NCBI RefSeq assembly: GCF_000785515.1
Contig: NZ_CP009913.1
Location: 1,454,001-1,518,000 of the forward strand
Source: Streptococcus salivarius
GTDB taxonomy: Bacteria; Bacillota; Bacilli; Lactobacillales; Streptococcaceae
Direction: 5' to 3'
DNA length: 64,000 nt
Shown: positions 46,782-55,191 of the stretch, one piece after another
Layout of the letters: each line of letters begins with the position of its first letter
How positions within the stretch are numbered: the first letter of the stretch is position 1
Notes under the pieces: model-generated
The model's database searches: none
What the model saw: the letters and a program-made list of their open reading frames with translations, nothing else
What the model was told of the DNA's origin: nothing
Program-made: the position numbers and the translations under genes

Positions 46782-49022
46782 ATGAAAGTACATTCTAATT
46801 TTACTGGACCTAAGTCCAAAAAACGTCTGATTGCATTCTCATGTGCAACTGCTCTTGCAAGTCTTGCCTTTATCGCAAGACCTGCCTTCGCTGAGGAAGC
46901 TAAAGCTGATAACTCATCAAACCTTGATGTGACTGCTGCTACCACTGCCAATGTGGAAACCACAGCAGACCTCGTAGAAACAAAGGTTGTCGAAGCTCCT
47001 GCTACTACTGAAAATGTGGCTAGCACAGAAAACACCACAAATGTCTCAGAACAAGCCTCAACTTCTACAGCAAGTTCTGAAACTGCCAGTGAAACAGCTT
47101 CAACAACTGCAAGCGAAAGTCAAGCACCTGCGGAATCAGCCACAGGCCAAACACGTGATGCTGTAACTACAGACCGAGCTGCCAATGAGACAGCTTCAGT
47201 ACCTAATGAAACAAACGTCACTGGTGGTCAATACTATAGTGATGACCAAGGCAACTGGTATTATAAAGATGCCAGTGGTAAAAACCTCGTAGGCGAACAG
47301 ACTATCGATGGCCAAAATGTTTATTTCCGCAGTAATGGGCAACAAGTTAAGGGGCCTTTACTCGATAGGAATAATAATCTATTTCGTTACTACGATGTTG
47401 ATACTGGGCAACTATGGACGAATCGATACCTTGAATCCCAAGGTAATTGGTACTATTTAGGTAAAGATGGCTATCCACTCACTGGAGAACAAACTATCAA
47501 TGGTCAAGAAGTCTACTTCGATTATAAAGGTGTTCAAATCAAAGGTGACTTTAGCGGAGAGGACTATAGCTATCCAGATCAAACTTTCTATTACGACTCT
47601 AACTCTGGTGCAAGGGTCCGAAAAGAAGGTCTAGTTCAGAATAAAAAAGGCCAAACCTTTTACATCAAGAACGATGGTTCTAAATTTACAGGAATACGTG
47701 AAATTGATGGTAATATCTACTATTTTAAAGCACGTGAAGCTGCCTCTCCTGTTGATACCGGCGTCCTACAAAAAGGAATCAGCATTTTACTAGAAGAAGG
47801 GCAAAATTCACCACGTACTTATGGTTTTGGTACCCCTACTAATATTACCCGTCGCTACTATTTTGACTCAGTTACTGGTCAAGCCGTTAAAAATCGCTAT
47901 GTCCAAGAAAATGATGGCTGGTACTATTATGGTGCAGATGGAAATGCTATTCGTCCTCAAGATGGTGAAGTCAATATAGACGGTCAAATCGTTTACCTAT
48001 ATGCTAATGGTCGTCAAGCTAAGGGAGAGCTTGTTCTCGACAATGGTGTTCTTCGCTACTATGATCCTAATTCTGGAGCACGCGTCTCTAACACCACTCT
48101 AACAATTAATGGTATGACCTATCGATTTGATGAAAACGGCGTAGGTATGGATGCTCCTAACCCAAATGGTTATTATAGCGACGATAATGGAAACTGGTAT
48201 TATAAGAACGCAAATGGAGACAACCTCACTGGTGCTCAAATCATTAACGGTCAAAAGTTATTTTTCCGCGACAATGGTCAACAGGTTAAAGGTGCTTATG
48301 GTGATTCCTACGGTGATTTATACGCATTCTACGATATTAATTCTGGAAATCTTGTAACCAATCGTTATGTTGAATACATGGGTAATTGGTTCTATGTAGG
48401 TAAAGACGGTAAGCCAGTCAAGGGAGCTCGAAATATCGATGGACAAGATGTCTTCTTCAACTATCGAGGGGTACAAGCTAAAGGAGGATTTGGTCAAGAT
48501 GGCGTCTATATGCCTGAGTACTATTACGATAAAGATAATGGTCGCAAAGTAACCAAAGCTGGGTTTGTTAAAGATAACAGAGGCTTAACTTACTATCTTG
48601 ACGAGAAAGGTAACAAAGTCCTTGGACTTCATGAAATCAATGGTGATTTATATTACTTCCGTCGAGGAGGTGCCTATAAGTACACCCAACTGGGTGACAT
48701 GTGGCAAGACAGTATTAATTACATCGATGGTAAAATCTACTACTTCGGTCATGACGGTAGAGCAATTAAAAATCGTTTCTATCAATGGGGTAATTACTGG
48801 TACTACTTCTATGCGGATGGTTCAGCAGCTACTGGTGCCGTTCAGATTAATGGACAACAACTTTACTTCGATAAAAATCATGGTAGACAAGTTAAAGGCG
48901 CTTTTGCACCAGATGGTCACTACTACGATGAAAACTCTGGTGAACTCGTCACTAACCAAACACGTACTATCAAAGGTGTAACTTATCATTTTGATGAAAA
49001 TGGTAACGCGACTAAAGTTTAA
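46782..49022 (+). CDS. Glucan-binding-repeat protein, 746 residues (GBR11)
   Basis: Signal peptide and linker as in GBR10; repeats from about 147. The repeat region restarts in the middle: residues 147-455 end in a typical terminal unit (NTTLTINGMTYRFDENGVG), then a new GYYSDDNGNWYYKNANGDNL begins. It therefore looks like a fusion of one complete repeat array to a second one, which ends in the usual QTRTIKGVTYHFDENG. No anchor or catalytic motif. GGAGG is 7 nt before ATG. Only 12 bp separate the stop from the CiaR box of csRNA copy 5. Confidence 0.88.
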   Translation: MKVHSNFTGPKSKKRLIAFSCATALASLAFIARPAFAEEAKADNSSNLDVTAATTANVETTADLVETKVVEAPATTENVASTENTTNVSEQASTSTASSETASETASTTASESQAPAESATGQTRDAVTTDRAANETASVPNETNVTGGQYYSDDQGNWYYKDASGKNLVGEQTIDGQNVYFRSNGQQVKGPLLDRNNNLFRYYDVDTGQLWTNRYLESQGNWYYLGKDGYPLTGEQTINGQEVYFDYKGVQIKGDFSGEDYSYPDQTFYYDSNSGARVRKEGLVQNKKGQTFYIKNDGSKFTGIREIDGNIYYFKAREAASPVDTGVLQKGISILLEEGQNSPRTYGFGTPTNITRRYYFDSVTGQAVKNRYVQENDGWYYYGADGNAIRPQDGEVNIDGQIVYLYANGRQAKGELVLDNGVLRYYDPNSGARVSNTTLTINGMTYRFDENGVGMDAPNPNGYYSDDNGNWYYKNANGDNLTGAQIINGQKLFFRDNGQQVKGAYGDSYGDLYAFYDINSGNLVTNRYVEYMGNWFYVGKDGKPVKGARNIDGQDVFFNYRGVQAKGGFGQDGVYMPEYYYDKDNGRKVTKAGFVKDNRGLTYYLDEKGNKVLGLHEINGDLYYFRRGGAYKYTQLGDMWQDSINYIDGKIYYFGHDGRAIKNRFYQWGNYWYYFYADGSAATGAVQINGQQLYFDKNHGRQVKGAFAPDGHYYDENSGELVTNQTRTIKGVTYHFDENGNATKV

Positions 49023-49034
49023 GCTATTCCTTAC

Positions 49035-49067
49035 TTTAAGAAAACTTTAGGCTATGCTCTATATACT
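49035..49067 (+). promoter_or_regulatory. CiaR-type box and promoter, copy 5
   Basis: TTTAAG-AAAAC-TTTAGG (49035-49051), 10 bp, TATACT (49062-49067). Most diverged spacer of the six, but both boxes are intact. Confidence 0.75.
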
Positions 49068-49073
49068 ACAACT

Positions 49074-49133
49074 ATCCTAAAACTTTTCTTTTTCATAATC
49101 TCCTAAATCCAGGGCTCAGGTCCTGGATTTTTT
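49074..49133 (+). ncRNA. csRNA-like small RNA, copy 5
   Basis: Core and ATCCAGG/CCTGGAT terminator as in copy 1. It is between GBR11 and GBR12 and probably serves as the 3' end of the GBR11 mRNA as well. Confidence 0.7.
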
Positions 49134-49193
49134 GTTTTTTTTACTCTTATGACTGCTAAAATTGTGACATTTACCTTGTTAGTCACTTTATAA

Positions 49194-49263
49194 TGTAATC
49201 GTTTTCTTATTTTTGTCTAAATTTCTTATATTTCCTTGAAAGTCTCTAAAATAGCGCTATAAT
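49194..49263 (+). promoter_or_regulatory. Promoter and cre-like box of GBR12
   Basis: TGTAATCGTTTTCT (49194-49207), 28 bp, TTGAAA (49236-49241), 16-bp spacer, TATAAT (49258-49263). Confidence 0.7.
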
Positions 49264-49290
49264 AAGACTTAGGAAAAAGGAGGAAAAAGT

Positions 49291-52170
49291 ATGAAAGTAC
49301 ATTCTAATTTTACTGGACCTAGGTCCAAAAAACGTCTGATTGCATTCTCATGTGCAACTGCTCTTGCAAGTTTTGCCTTTATCGCAAAACCTGCCTTCGC
49401 TGAGGAAGCTAAAACTGACAACGCATCAAACCTTGATGCAACTGCTGCTACCACTGCCAATCTGGAAACCACAGCAGACCTCGTTGAAACAAAGGTTGTC
49501 GAAGCACCTGCTACTGCTGAAAATGTGACTAGCACTGAAAGCACTACAAATGTCTCAGAACAAGCCACACCTTCTGCTGCAAGTTCGGAAAACGCTAGTG
49601 AAATAGCCTCAACAACTGCAAGTGAAAGCCAAGCTTCAACAGAATCAGCCACAGGCCAAACACGTGAGGCTGTAACTACAGACCGAGTTGCCGGTGAAAC
49701 GGCAACAGCAACCGCAGATACCAATAGTGAAACCAATGTCACTGGTGGTCAATACTATAGAGACGAACATGGCTACTGGCATTATAAAGATGCTAGCGGT
49801 AAAGACCTGACTGGACCACAAACTATTGATGGCGTTAAGGTCTACTTCAATCCAAGCGGTGTTCAGGTTAAAGGGAACTTTGGCTGGGACGGTCACTATT
49901 ATGACAAAGACTCTGGTGCTCTTGTTACTAATAAATTCGTTGAAGAATATGGTAGAACCTATTACGTTGATGAAAATGGTAATAAGACAATTGGTTCCAA
50001 AGAAGTTAATGGAGCGTGGTATTATTTTGAGCAGTATGGTGAACTAATTAAAAACAATTTTGCTCCTGATGGCCGTTATTATGACAAATATGGTAAACAA
50101 GTGGATTTCGGAACAAACCGCTATTTCGAATTAAACGGTGAATGGTACTATGCTGGAAATGATGGTGCTATTTTAAAGGGACCACAAATCATTGATGGCA
50201 TTAAGGTTTACTTTCGATCATACGGAGCTCAAGTCAAAGGTTATTTTGTCAAAGATGAGGGAGATAATAAATCTCGATACTACGATAAGGATACTGGTGC
50301 TCTTGCCACCAATCAATACGTTATCGCTTATAATCCTTACAAACATCGAAATGAACGTTATTATGTTAACGACCAAGGAATTCGGTTAACTGGTCCTCAA
50401 ACAATTGACGGTAAACAAGTCTACTTCGATACCTACGAGGGAAGCCAGGTTTTCGACAATTTTGCTGACGATGGCTATTTTTACGATCAAGACGGTAATC
50501 GTGTCAACCTTGGTATCAATCGTTATGTTCAGGTCAAAGGCAACTGGTACTATGTCGGTGAAGATGGAAAAATCTTGAGAGGTGAGCAAACTATTGACGG
50601 CGCTCACGTTTATTTTGAATATGGTGGTAAACAGGTTAAAGGAGATTTTGACTACAACAAACAATTTCACGATAAAGACTCTGGAAATTTAGTTACTAAT
50701 CGTTTCGTAACAGTCAAAGACAAAACCTACTTTATCGGTTCCGATAGCAAAGCCATCAAAGGAGCAACAGTCATTGACAACACTGAGTACTTCTTTGACG
50801 AGAAAACTGGAGCCCAAGTTAAGGGAGATTTTGCTAGTAACGATAAATACTATGATGGAATTACTGGTGCACTTGTAACCAATAGTTATGTCCAAGTTGG
50901 CAAAGACTGGTATTATGTAGACAATGACGGAAAACCACTTAAAGGCTCTCAAACTATTAACAATGTTCCTGTATACTTTGATCCTTATGGGGGTAGACAA
51001 GCCAAAGGTGTCTTTGGTAACGATGGCTACTTCTACGACAAAGATTCTGGTGCTAAAGTATATTTAGGGACAAATCGCTATGTCCAAGTTAATGATAATT
51101 GGTACTACGTCAATGCTGAAGGCAAGATTCTAAAAGGGGACCAAATCATTGATGGAGTTCAAGTCAATTTTAATCCATATAACGGTATTCAAACTAAGGG
51201 GGAATTAGTTGATTCTAATGGTCGAGTAATCAGTGAAGATAACTACAATACTTATGAAACACCTAGTAAGTTCTATGATAAAAATTCTGGAGCTCTTGTA
51301 AAAGGTCAATACTTCAGCCATGATGGTAAATGGTACTATGCAGATGCGGAAGGAAATATCCTTAAAGGCTCACAAACCATTGATGGGGTACACGTTTACT
51401 TTGATGATGATGGTGTTCAAGCTAAGGATGCTGTTCTTAATGGTTACTACTACGATAAAGATAGTGGTGCAGGGAAAGAACTCCCTCATGATCAGTTTAT
51501 AAAGATTGGTAATGATTTATACTACCTTAGCAGTAATGGACGAACTGGGAATATAAGTATTGATGGTAAGGATTACTATATTGAGCAAAACGGAAGGGTC
51601 CTTCGTGGTTCCTTTAACATATATCAAAATCCACCTTACTATGATGATGAAACTGGCGAAGCTGTAGAAAAAACTGGTTTTGTTAAATCTCGCGGTAGTT
51701 GGTTCTACCTAGAAAATGGTAAAAAAGTCGCAGGTTTCAAAAAAATTGATGGAAAACTTTACTATTTCTCTGCCAATCCAATGAACAAATACGAAACGCA
51801 CGAACAAGTTCGTGGACAATTAGCTAGACCTTACTTTTATATTTCCTTCCCAAATAGAGCAGAAGACAATCCAACTTACTACTTCGACGCTGAAACTGGA
51901 GCTGCGGTAACTAACCAATTCGTCTACGCAGATGGACACTGGTACTACTTTGGTAAGGATGGTAAGGCTCTCCTCTTCGATCAAGTCGTTAATGGTCAAC
52001 ACCTCTACTTCGATTATGAAGGTAAACAAGTTAAGGGCGATTTCGTTACAGACTACAAGGGAACTCGTTATTATGATGAAAACTCTGGTGAGCTCGTAAC
52101 CAACCAAACACGTACCATCAATGGTGTGACTTATCACTTTGATGAAAATGGACGTGCGAAGCAATTATAA
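49291..52170 (+). CDS. Glucan-binding-repeat protein, 959 residues (GBR12)
   Basis: Twin of GBR9: same signal peptide class (MKVHSNFTGPRSKKRLIAFS), same linker, repeats from about 152, same order of units to the end. A stretch of roughly 190 bp (about 51600-51790) is essentially identical to 42465-42655, which is far above the level between the flanking repeats and suggests recent gene conversion. The last about 70 residues are identical to those of GBR13. The twin terminator hairpin and a csRNA follow. No anchor or catalytic domain. AGGAGG is 7 nt before ATG. Confidence 0.88.
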   Translation: MKVHSNFTGPRSKKRLIAFSCATALASFAFIAKPAFAEEAKTDNASNLDATAATTANLETTADLVETKVVEAPATAENVTSTESTTNVSEQATPSAASSENASEIASTTASESQASTESATGQTREAVTTDRVAGETATATADTNSETNVTGGQYYRDEHGYWHYKDASGKDLTGPQTIDGVKVYFNPSGVQVKGNFGWDGHYYDKDSGALVTNKFVEEYGRTYYVDENGNKTIGSKEVNGAWYYFEQYGELIKNNFAPDGRYYDKYGKQVDFGTNRYFELNGEWYYAGNDGAILKGPQIIDGIKVYFRSYGAQVKGYFVKDEGDNKSRYYDKDTGALATNQYVIAYNPYKHRNERYYVNDQGIRLTGPQTIDGKQVYFDTYEGSQVFDNFADDGYFYDQDGNRVNLGINRYVQVKGNWYYVGEDGKILRGEQTIDGAHVYFEYGGKQVKGDFDYNKQFHDKDSGNLVTNRFVTVKDKTYFIGSDSKAIKGATVIDNTEYFFDEKTGAQVKGDFASNDKYYDGITGALVTNSYVQVGKDWYYVDNDGKPLKGSQTINNVPVYFDPYGGRQAKGVFGNDGYFYDKDSGAKVYLGTNRYVQVNDNWYYVNAEGKILKGDQIIDGVQVNFNPYNGIQTKGELVDSNGRVISEDNYNTYETPSKFYDKNSGALVKGQYFSHDGKWYYADAEGNILKGSQTIDGVHVYFDDDGVQAKDAVLNGYYYDKDSGAGKELPHDQFIKIGNDLYYLSSNGRTGNISIDGKDYYIEQNGRVLRGSFNIYQNPPYYDDETGEAVEKTGFVKSRGSWFYLENGKKVAGFKKIDGKLYYFSANPMNKYETHEQVRGQLARPYFYISFPNRAEDNPTYYFDAETGAAVTNQFVYADGHWYYFGKDGKALLFDQVVNGQHLYFDYEGKQVKGDFVTDYKGTRYYDENSGELVTNQTRTINGVTYHFDENGRAKQL

Positions 52171-52218
52171 GGATTTTAGTAAAATAGACTAAGTTTTTCT
52201 CACAGATATCTATACTAG

Positions 52219-52248
52219 AGGAAGTTGATTAATTTCAACTTCCTTTTT
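52219..52248 (+). terminator. Terminator of GBR12
   Basis: AGGAAGTTGA-TTAATT-TCAACTTCCT followed by TTTT. Confidence 0.85.
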
Positions 52249-52276
52249 AAAATCCACGAAAATTAATTTTGTCCAC

Positions 52277-52309
52277 TTTAAGAAAACTTTAGGCTTTGCT
52301 TTATATACT
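52277..52309 (+). promoter_or_regulatory. CiaR-type box and promoter, copy 6
   Basis: TTTAAG-AAAAC-TTTAGG (52277-52293), 10 bp, TATACT (52304-52309). Confidence 0.75.
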
Positions 52310-52315
52310 ATAAGC

Positions 52316-52377
52316 ATCCTAAAACTTTTCTTTTTCATAATCTCCTAAATCCAGGGCGCAGGTCCTGGATTTTTTTT
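52316..52377 (+). ncRNA. csRNA-like small RNA, copy 6
   Basis: Core and terminator as in copy 1. It is between GBR12 and GBR13, the last copy in the window. Confidence 0.7.
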
Positions 52378-52476
52378 GTTTTTTGATAATTGTTTGAATT
52401 ACTAAGAACTGGAAAAATCTCACCTAATAGCCAGAAAAATAGATGTTATTCTCTTTTATCAATCTCTTCACATTAA

Positions 52477-52529
52477 AAGAAAGCCTTTTTATTTTTAATA
52501 TTGAAAAGGCTTTCTTATTGCATTATAAT
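52477..52529 (+). promoter_or_regulatory. Promoter of GBR13 with a 13-bp inverted repeat over the -35
   Basis: TTGAAA (52501-52506), 17-bp spacer, TATAAT (52524-52529). AAGAAAGCCTTTT (52477-52489) and AAAAGGCTTTCTT (52504-52516) form a perfect 13-bp inverted repeat; the right arm overlaps the -35 and the spacer. It may be an operator, or a terminator-like hairpin for upstream transcripts. The cre-like box of the other GBR promoters is absent. Confidence 0.65.
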
Positions 52530-52556
52530 ATAAATTAAAAAGGGGAGGTATTTGTT

Positions 52557-55082
52557 ATGGAAACAAATAATAAGGTCAAACATCAAATATCTAAAAAGTA
52601 TCTTATTGCATTTTCATGTGCATCAGCTCTTGCAAGTTTTGCGCTTATTGCAGGAGCTGCTTTTGCGGATGAAGTAACTACTGGTGAAACACACAAGATT
52701 GACACAACAACAAGTGTTACAGCCAATGTTGAAACAACAGCAGACTTAGTTGAAACAAAGGGTATTGAAGCAATATCTTCTGCTGAAAGTTCAACAAGTG
52801 CTCCAGAGTTAGCAAGTTCGGAAAATACTAGAGGAACAACTTCTGCAACCACTAATAAAAGTCAAGCACCTACTGAAACAACAACCGTTGAAGCACACGC
52901 AGCTTCAACAAGAGACAGTGTAACTAGTGAAACAACTACAACAACTCCTGTTATTAATGAGAACGTAAACATTACAGGTGGTCAATATTACAGTGACCAA
53001 AACGGTAAATGGCATTACCGAGATGCCAATGGTAATGACCTGACTGGACCACAAACTATTGATGGGGTTCAAGTCTATTTCGATAAAGAAAATGGCGTGC
53101 AAGCTAAAGGCGTTTTTGCAAAGGATCCTAATAATGCTAAAAAACTAAATTTCTATGACAAAGATTCTGGTGCCCTTCTCAAAAGTCAATTTATCGTAGC
53201 CTACAGCAACGATACGAAACAATATGAACGTTACTATCTAGATGATAATGGGAACCCCGTGAAAGGTGAGTATCGAATTAATCGTAGATCAGTATACTTT
53301 GATGATAAATCCGGTACTCAAATCATTGACCGCTTTGCTCCTAATGGACACTTTTACGATCAGGATGGTGTTTTCGTTAATTTAGGAACCAATCGTTTTG
53401 TTGAAATCAAAGGAAAATGGTATTATCTCAATAATAGCGGACAAATCATAAAGGGTAGCCATATCATCAATGGGGCTCAGGTCTATTTCGATGAAAATGG
53501 TATTCAAATAAAAGGTGATTTCGATAAGGAAAACCGCTATTATGATGAACACACTGGTAAGCTAGTAACTAACCGATTCGTAACAGTTAAAGACAAAAAC
53601 TACTTTATTGGCGCAAAAGGTACCCCCGTGAAAGGTGCTACTCTTATTGATGGTAAAGAGTACTATTTCGATAATAAGACCGGTGCTCAAGTGAAAGGTG
53701 ACTTTGGAGGTAATGGTAAATACTATGATACCTCAACTGGTGCACTCGTGACCAACCGTTATGTCAATGTAGACAAATATTGGTACTATGTGGATGCTGA
53801 AGGAAAACCATTAAAAGGTTCACAAACCATAAATAATGTTCCTGTCTACTTTGATTCTTATTATGGCCGACAAATTAAAGGTGATTTTGGAGACGACGGT
53901 TACTACTATGATAAAGACTCTGGTGCGAGAATCACACTCGAAAAAAATCGTTACCATAATATTAATAACCATTGGTATTATGTCGGTTCAAATGGAAAAA
54001 TCCTTAAAGGGGACCACGTCATCAATGGCGTTCAGGTGCATTTCGACAAGGTATTTGGAATACAAGCTAAAGATGACTTTGTAGATGAAGATGGCATTAA
54101 TGTTCTCTATGATAACTTTGTTGTCTTCGGTACCCCAGTTAAGTATTACGACAAGGATACTGGTGAACTTGTTAAGGGTCGTTACTTTACAACTCGAGGT
54201 AAGTGGTTCTATGCAGATAAACAAGGTAATATTCTAAAAGGTGCTCATACCATTGATGGTGTCCCTGTCTACTTTGACGACCACCTCGGAACACAATTCA
54301 AAAACGTGGTTAAAAACGGCCACTACTATGATAAGGATACCGGTGAACAGAAGGAAGTCCCACGGAACCAATTTGTTCATGTTGATAATGGTCTCTTCTA
54401 TTATGATAAAGATGGAAAACCACTTTCTGATTCTCAAACCATTAATGGTGTAACCTATTCGTTCTATGAAGATGGACAAGCCCGTCGAGGAACTTTTGGA
54501 CCTTACGGTTCTGGACCTTTCTATGATAAAGTTACTGGAGCCGCAGTCAGAGAAAAAGGATTCCATCAAGTAGGCCCTCAATGGTACTATACTGATGAAA
54601 ATGGTAACAAACTTTTAGGTCTTCAAGAAATAGATGGCAAACTCTATTACCTTGATAATACCTGGTCAGTTAGCTCAGTTACTGGTTTTCTCGCAAAAGA
54701 TGAAGTGCTTAGTCCTGAGCAAAAAGAATCATCTAGATATCCTCATACATCTAGCAGTACTATCATCAAACCTAAACTCTATAGTTACTACTACTTCGAT
54801 GCTGAGACTGGAGCTGCTGTAACCAATCAATTCGTTAATTGGAAAGGCAACTGGTACTACTTCGGTAACGATGGTAAGGCTCTCCTCTTCGATCAAGTCG
54901 TCAATGGTCAACACCTCTACTTTGATTATGAAGGTAAACAAGTGAAGGGTGATTTCGTTACAGACTACAAGGGAACTCGTTATTATGACGAAAACTCTGG
55001 TGAGCTTGTAACCAACCAAACACGTACCATCAATGGTGTGACTTATCACTTTGATGAAAATGGACGTGCGAAGCAATTGTAA
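52557..55082 (+). CDS. Glucan-binding-repeat protein, 841 residues (GBR13)
   Basis: Signal peptide METNNKVKHQISKKYLIAFS...AFADE, a divergent front end of the SKKxLIAFSCA class; Thr/Glu/Ser linker to about 140; YG repeats from GGQYYSDQNGKWHYRDANG. The last about 70 residues are the same as in GBR12. GGGGAGG lies 9 nt before ATG. Different promoter architecture from GBR9-GBR12. No catalytic domain, transmembrane helix or sortase motif; predicted secreted glucan-binding protein. It converges on the gene at 55192 across a shared terminator. Confidence 0.88.
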   Translation: METNNKVKHQISKKYLIAFSCASALASFALIAGAAFADEVTTGETHKIDTTTSVTANVETTADLVETKGIEAISSAESSTSAPELASSENTRGTTSATTNKSQAPTETTTVEAHAASTRDSVTSETTTTTPVINENVNITGGQYYSDQNGKWHYRDANGNDLTGPQTIDGVQVYFDKENGVQAKGVFAKDPNNAKKLNFYDKDSGALLKSQFIVAYSNDTKQYERYYLDDNGNPVKGEYRINRRSVYFDDKSGTQIIDRFAPNGHFYDQDGVFVNLGTNRFVEIKGKWYYLNNSGQIIKGSHIINGAQVYFDENGIQIKGDFDKENRYYDEHTGKLVTNRFVTVKDKNYFIGAKGTPVKGATLIDGKEYYFDNKTGAQVKGDFGGNGKYYDTSTGALVTNRYVNVDKYWYYVDAEGKPLKGSQTINNVPVYFDSYYGRQIKGDFGDDGYYYDKDSGARITLEKNRYHNINNHWYYVGSNGKILKGDHVINGVQVHFDKVFGIQAKDDFVDEDGINVLYDNFVVFGTPVKYYDKDTGELVKGRYFTTRGKWFYADKQGNILKGAHTIDGVPVYFDDHLGTQFKNVVKNGHYYDKDTGEQKEVPRNQFVHVDNGLFYYDKDGKPLSDSQTINGVTYSFYEDGQARRGTFGPYGSGPFYDKVTGAAVREKGFHQVGPQWYYTDENGNKLLGLQEIDGKLYYLDNTWSVSSVTGFLAKDEVLSPEQKESSRYPHTSSSTIIKPKLYSYYYFDAETGAAVTNQFVNWKGNWYYFGNDGKALLFDQVVNGQHLYFDYEGKQVKGDFVTDYKGTRYYDENSGELVTNQTRTINGVTYHFDENGRAKQL

Positions 55083-55142
55083 AATAAGTGTGAAAATCGA
55101 CTAAAATTATTCTTACTAGTCATACAGATAAAAAAACAAACA

Positions 55143-55178
55143 AAAAGCCAAAATCAGCATTCTGATTTTGGCTTTTTG
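55143..55178. terminator. Bidirectional terminator
   Basis: Perfect 16-bp stem AAAAAGCCAAAATCAG-CATT-CTGATTTTGGCTTTTT between convergent genes. Confidence 0.92.
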
Positions 55179-55191
55179 TTAGGTAAAGAAT

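Noticed and set aside
21486..55082. Repetitive DNA that could be taken for a CRISPR array or satellite repeats
   Set aside because: The repeats are in frame, code for YG units of about 20 residues and vary mainly at third positions; there are no uniform spacers.
21486..55082. Choline-binding proteins
   Set aside because: The repeats resemble choline-binding units, but the same repeats form the glucan-binding domain of the two adjacent glucosyltransferases, so glucan is the better guess for the ligand.
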